From positions 1 through 14,713 of the forward strand of contig WQZW01000006.1 of assembly GCA_009780545.1 (NCBI GenBank): a stretch of DNA of 14,713 nt, read 5' to 3'. The notes below the pieces were generated by a model. The model was not told the origin of the DNA and searched no databases. It was given only the letters and a program-made list of their open reading frames with translations. Shown here piece by piece: positions 11,625 to 14,713 of the stretch. The stretch is from Treponema sp. GTDB lineage: Bacteria; Spirochaetota; Spirochaetia; Treponematales; Breznakiellaceae. Numbering within the stretch: position 1 is the stretch's first letter; each line of letters opens with the position of its first letter. Both the position numbers and the translations under genes were made by a program.

Positions 11625-12800
11625 ATGTTAGATTTGGGGCGAAAAGAGACAGGATTTCGATACGATCTTATTCTCCTTGCGAGCATAATCCTGCTCACCC
11701 TGCTCGGGCTCGTTACCCTGTATTCCGCCTCGTACCAGTTCGCCCTGAACCAGCCCTGGCGTTTCAAGGACGGCTGGACGCCGATTGCCGGCAACGTCGC
11801 CGCCTGTGCCATCATGATCGTGATCTTTCCCATCCTTGCCCTGATCCGGCTGGATTCCCTGCGGACCGGTTGGGCGATCTCCTTTCTCGTGGCGGTTACC
11901 GTCCTCTTGAACATCTTTCCCCTTCTGCCCTTTTTCCAAAAGGGCAACTTCGATCCGGCGGTCGACGTCAGGCGATGGATTATGATACGGATCGGCGGCA
12001 GCGAGTTCAGCTTCCAGCCCTCGGAGATGATCAAGGTCGTCCTGCCCCTGTACCTGGCCTACATCCTGGAGAAGAACGCCGACCGGCAGGACAATTTCTT
12101 TTACGGGCCGCTTCCGCCGGCATTCGTCACCGGCGTTTTCGGCTTTCTGGTGATCCAGCAGAGCAACTTCTCCGAGGCGGTGCTCATCGTGGTGATCGGC
12201 CTTACCGTCTGCTTCGTCGCCGGCATCCGTCTCGGCTGGTTCGCCCTGGGCGGGGTCCTGCTTTCCCTGATCCTGTACCAGCTCATCTGGGGAGATCCCG
12301 GCGGGCGTTGGTACCAGCGGATATACCGGTTCTTCAATCCCTCCGGCGGAATCAGCCAGAGCGACACCAGCATGGAGGCGGTAAGGTCGGGGGGATTTTT
12401 CGGCCGGGGGATAGGGCAGGGAGTGGTGAAGACCCGCGTCCCGGAGGTGCACGGCGACTTCGTGTTCGCCTCCTACGTCGAGGAGTTCGGCCTGGTCGGG
12501 GTTTTCGTCCACCTTGCCCTGTTGGCCGTTTTTTCCGGCATCGTTTTTTTCCTGGTCTGGCGCGGCAGGGATCGGTTCGCGCGGCTTCTGTCCTTCGGGC
12601 TGGTGACTCCCATCGTGATGCAGACCCTGTTCAACGTGATCGTGGTCGCCGGAGTGATTCCCACCACCGGGATGGCCCTTCCCTTCGTTTCATCCGGAGG
12701 TTCCTCGATGCTGATGACGCTGTGCGCGTCGGCGCTGCTGGTCAATCTGGCCAGGCGGCAGGTGCTGTCGCCTGAGGGAGAAAGATACGATGCTTGGTGA
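11625..12800 (+). CDS. ftsW: FtsW, SEDS-family septal peptidoglycan glycosyltransferase
   Basis: FtsW polymerises lipid II at the division septum together with a class B penicillin-binding protein (FtsI). The 391-residue protein has about ten membrane segments and SEDS landmarks: VTLYSAS at 30-36, FSFQPSEMIKV at 128-138, SMEAVRSGGFFGRGIGQG at 249-266, VPEVHGDFVFASYVEEFG at 272-289 with the catalytic-type Asp278, and the C-terminal PTTGMALPFVSSGGSS. One departure is seen: the usual Q-P-D-x-G-T motif after the fourth or fifth helix reads QQSNFSEA (178-185). RodA is the main alternative, but its place between mraY and ftsQ favours FtsW. Its start is set by an ATG with GGGG six bases before. The stop overlaps ftsQ by eleven bases. 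Confidence 0.93.
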   Translation: MLDLGRKETGFRYDLILLASIILLTLLGLVTLYSASYQFALNQPWRFKDGWTPIAGNVAACAIMIVIFPILALIRLDSLRTGWAISFLVAVTVLLNIFPLLPFFQKGNFDPAVDVRRWIMIRIGGSEFSFQPSEMIKVVLPLYLAYILEKNADRQDNFFYGPLPPAFVTGVFGFLVIQQSNFSEAVLIVVIGLTVCFVAGIRLGWFALGGVLLSLILYQLIWGDPGGRWYQRIYRFFNPSGGISQSDTSMEAVRSGGFFGRGIGQGVVKTRVPEVHGDFVFASYVEEFGLVGVFVHLALLAVFSGIVFFLVWRGRDRFARLLSFGLVTPIVMQTLFNVIVVAGVIPTTGMALPFVSSGGSSMLMTLCASALLVNLARRQVLSPEGERYDAW

Positions 12801-13686
12801 TTTTGTCTTTGTCGAGGAGGACGAGGATTCCCCCGGACCCGAGGGGAAGCCCGCCGCCGATCCGCAAACCGGCAACCGAAAAACGGAGGGGGAACCGCAG
12901 GAAGTTCCGCGCAGGCTGGAGAATGCCTTCAAGCGGTTCTTCATGCTGGCCTTTCCCCTGGTCATCGGCGGCCTGCTCCTTTGGTTTTTCGTCATTCCCA
13001 CGGTGGTTCCGGCCGCGGTGCATGTTTCCGGCTTTCCGGGCTTTGACGGGGCCGCCGTCATTCGGGCGGCCGGCCTCGGAACGGGGGCCACCTACCTTTC
13101 GGTCAATGCCCGCAAGGTGCAGGAACTGCTTGCCGAACATCCCCTGGTCGAATCGGTCAAGGTTACCAAGAGTTTTCCGGACAGGATTTCGATCTTCCTG
13201 GAGCCCCGGGTCGCCGTTGCCGTGGGCCTCCTGCGGGTAAGCGGCCGGATGCAGCCGGTGTACTTCGACCGTTACGGCGTGGCCTTTATGGTCGGGCAGG
13301 GACTTGCCGACAGTCCCCCGACCTGGCTTCCGGTGGTTTCCGGCCTGTACCGGGATGCGATTTTCCTGAGCGTGGGTTCCCGGCTGCCGGACCCGATACT
13401 GCCCCTGTTCAGGCGGATCGGGGAGATAACCGATTCGGACCCGGAGATATGGCAGGCGATCTCGGAGATCGCCGTGCGGTGGAACGAGAACGACAGTTTC
13501 GATCTGGCCCTTTTTCCCATAGGCGGCGGGACGAGGTTGCTGTTTGGCGGCAACATCACCGCCAAGGACATCTACTACGCACTGCTTATGCTCGACGTGG
13601 AAACCCGCCAGGGTGGCCGGGCTCCGGAAGAGATCGATCTGAGGTCGGGAATAGGGGTATTGGGCAGGGGAGGTGCCGGATCGTGA
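12790..13686 (+). CDS. ftsQ: FtsQ/DivIB division protein
   Basis: FtsQ is a single-pass inner membrane protein that scaffolds FtsL and FtsB. The 298-residue protein has a long acidic, Pro-rich cytoplasmic tail (residues 1-45), a transmembrane helix (about 50-72), and an extracytoplasmic POTRA domain (about 76-142) with AAVHVSGFPGF, the conserved HPLVESVKVTKSFPDRISIFLEPR block and the VYFDRYGVAF turn of the beta domain. The C-terminal part (about 150-260) is the FtsQ beta domain. GAGGGAGAAAG just upstream of the ATG serves as ribosome binding site inside the ftsW end. Its TGA overlaps the GTG start of ftsA (GTGA). Sequence conservation in this family is low, but the fold pattern and context make the call safe. 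Confidence 0.92.
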   Translation: MLGDFVFVEEDEDSPGPEGKPAADPQTGNRKTEGEPQEVPRRLENAFKRFFMLAFPLVIGGLLLWFFVIPTVVPAAVHVSGFPGFDGAAVIRAAGLGTGATYLSVNARKVQELLAEHPLVESVKVTKSFPDRISIFLEPRVAVAVGLLRVSGRMQPVYFDRYGVAFMVGQGLADSPPTWLPVVSGLYRDAIFLSVGSRLPDPILPLFRRIGEITDSDPEIWQAISEIAVRWNENDSFDLALFPIGGGTRLLFGGNITAKDIYYALLMLDVETRQGGRAPEEIDLRSGIGVLGRGGAGS

Positions 13687-14713
13687 CGGACGTGATCGTG
13701 GGACTGGACGTGGGTACCAGCAAGATATGTGCGGTTATCGGGGAACGCAACGAAAAGGGCGGGATCGAGATCACCGGAATAGGGATACGCCCCTCCACCG
13801 GAATCAAGCAGGGGGTGGTGGTGAACATAGACGCCACCATCAAGTCCATCCTCGACGCGATCGAAACCGCCGAGGACATGTGCGGCTACAAGATACAGCG
13901 GTGTTGGCTGGGCATCGGCGGGGGGCATGTGGAGGGGATCAACTCCCGCGGCGTGGTCGCCATCACCGGCCAGAAACGGGAGAATCGGGAGATAGGCAGG
14001 GAGGACGTCATCCGCGTCATCGAGGCGGCCCGCGCCATAGTGGTTCCCCTGGACAGGCAGATCATCCAGACGATTCCCCAATCCTACATCGTGGACGACC
14101 ACCGGGGCATCAAGGATCCGCTGGGGATGATAGGGGTACGCCTGGAGGCCGAGATACACATCATCACCGCTTCGGTTACCAGCATGAAGAACCTCCTCCG
14201 CTGCGTCAACCGTGCCGGCTTCGAGTCCAACAAGTACCTCCTCCTGCAGGCATTGGCCGCGGGCCGCGCCGTCCTTACCTCCGAGGAAAGGGAATGCGGG
14301 GTGGTGCTTATCGACATCGGGGCCGGAACCACCGACGTCCTGGTCTACTACGACGGGGCGCCTTTCTCGACCTTCACCGTCCCGCTTGCCGGCAACGACA
14401 TCACCAAGGACATTTCCGCCCTGAAGAGCATTCCGTTCGACGAGGCCGAAAGGATAAAGTGCGAGTACGGCTGTTGCTGGGAAACGATGCTCGAGGACGG
14501 GGACGACGACATCCTTATCAAGGACATCACCGGCCGGTCCACCGTTTCCATCCCCCGTTCCCACGTCTTCAGGATCACCAAGCCCCGAATGGAGGAGATA
14601 TTCGAGATGGTTCGGGAGAAGCTGGACGGCCTGTTCCTGAACCGCCCGCTTTCCGGGGGGGTGGTGCTGACAGGCGGCGGGGCCCAACTTCTCGGCATCG
14701 AGTACCTCGCCGA
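13683..14713 (+). CDS. ftsA: FtsA, actin-like membrane tether of the Z ring (cut by the right edge)
   Basis: FtsA binds ATP, polymerises, and anchors FtsZ to the membrane through a C-terminal amphipathic helix that lies outside this window. The 343 residues present include phosphate loop 1 (VGLDVGTSKICAVIG, 6-20), the FtsA-specific 1C domain (about 84-165), phosphate loop 2 (VVLIDIGAGTTDVLVYY, 207-223), and the adenosine motif (GGVVLTGGGAQLLGIE, 325-340). I start it at the GTG at 13683, which overlaps the ftsQ TGA as GTGA and has GGGGAGGTG (13667-13675) seven bases upstream; no better ATG is near. Residues 259-265 contain KCEYGCC, cysteines not usual at this site. An ftsZ gene is expected just beyond the window, by analogy with other dcw clusters. 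Confidence 0.95.
   Translation, partial: MTDVIVGLDVGTSKICAVIGERNEKGGIEITGIGIRPSTGIKQGVVVNIDATIKSILDAIETAEDMCGYKIQRCWLGIGGGHVEGINSRGVVAITGQKRENREIGREDVIRVIEAARAIVVPLDRQIIQTIPQSYIVDDHRGIKDPLGMIGVRLEAEIHIITASVTSMKNLLRCVNRAGFESNKYLLLQALAAGRAVLTSEERECGVVLIDIGAGTTDVLVYYDGAPFSTFTVPLAGNDITKDISALKSIPFDEAERIKCEYGCCWETMLEDGDDDILIKDITGRSTVSIPRSHVFRITKPRMEEIFEMVREKLDGLFLNRPLSGGVVLTGGGAQLLGIEYLA

Noticed and set aside
9118..12034. Two very long minus-strand open frames opposite murF, mraY and ftsW
   Set aside because: Both are antisense to genes with clear catalytic motifs and have shadow-type composition; GC-rich DNA readily leaves such frames open.

Overview
The window looks like chromosome of a flagellated, GC-rich spirochaete related to Treponema. 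Two tandem genes encode secreted FlaA proteins, which sheath spirochaete periplasmic flagella. A class II fructose-bisphosphate aldolase gene lies close by; from memory Treponema pallidum also keeps its aldolase gene beside two flaA genes. The division cluster has the reduced order mraZ-rsmH-ftsL-murF-mraY-ftsW-ftsQ-ftsA. Genus and species cannot be fixed from the sequence alone.

Layout. Positions 1-2013 (minus strand) hold the first codons of a lipoprotein gene cut by the window edge, the aldolase fba, and a PP2A-type (lambda-phosphatase-like) metallophosphatase. Positions 2014-3628 are an accessory patch: palindromic repeats, a wrecked D12-class adenine methyltransferase gene (N-terminus missing, one frameshift, catalytic core deleted), and a convergent Aat-like (leucyl/phenylalanyl-tRNA-protein transferase fold) gene with a near-consensus promoter whose predicted start of transcription is the A of its ATG. 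Positions 3629-6218 (plus) hold an unknown membrane-anchored protein and then two flaA genes with their own promoter, closed by a strong terminator. Positions 6237-6965 (plus) encode a probable PD-(D/E)XK-fold protein with a C-terminal winged helix. Positions 6966-7458 have no gene: they hold stacked palindromes, an 18-bp perfect hairpin, helically phased T-tracts, a promoter and MraZ-box-like repeats.

Positions 7459-14713 are one tightly coupled transcription unit for division and wall precursor synthesis. MraZ is the likely regulator, RsmH methylates 16S rRNA, MurF and MraY make UDP-MurNAc-pentapeptide and lipid I, FtsL/FtsQ/FtsW belong to the septal synthase complex, and FtsA (cut by the right edge) anchors the Z ring. 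Neighbouring genes overlap or are only a few bases apart. murE, ftsI, murD, murG, murC and ddl, usual in longer dcw clusters, are absent between these genes.

I see no clear new multi-gene system. The most unusual material is the set of perfect triloop palindromes next to stop codons, one of which supplies the end of a protein; the two-copy ATTCGGA/CCCGCC element, in which one copy looks like a deletion derivative of the other; the two predicted leaderless genes; and the curved-DNA plus MraZ-box arrangement in front of the division operon. No tRNA, rRNA, CRISPR array or intact insertion sequence was seen.
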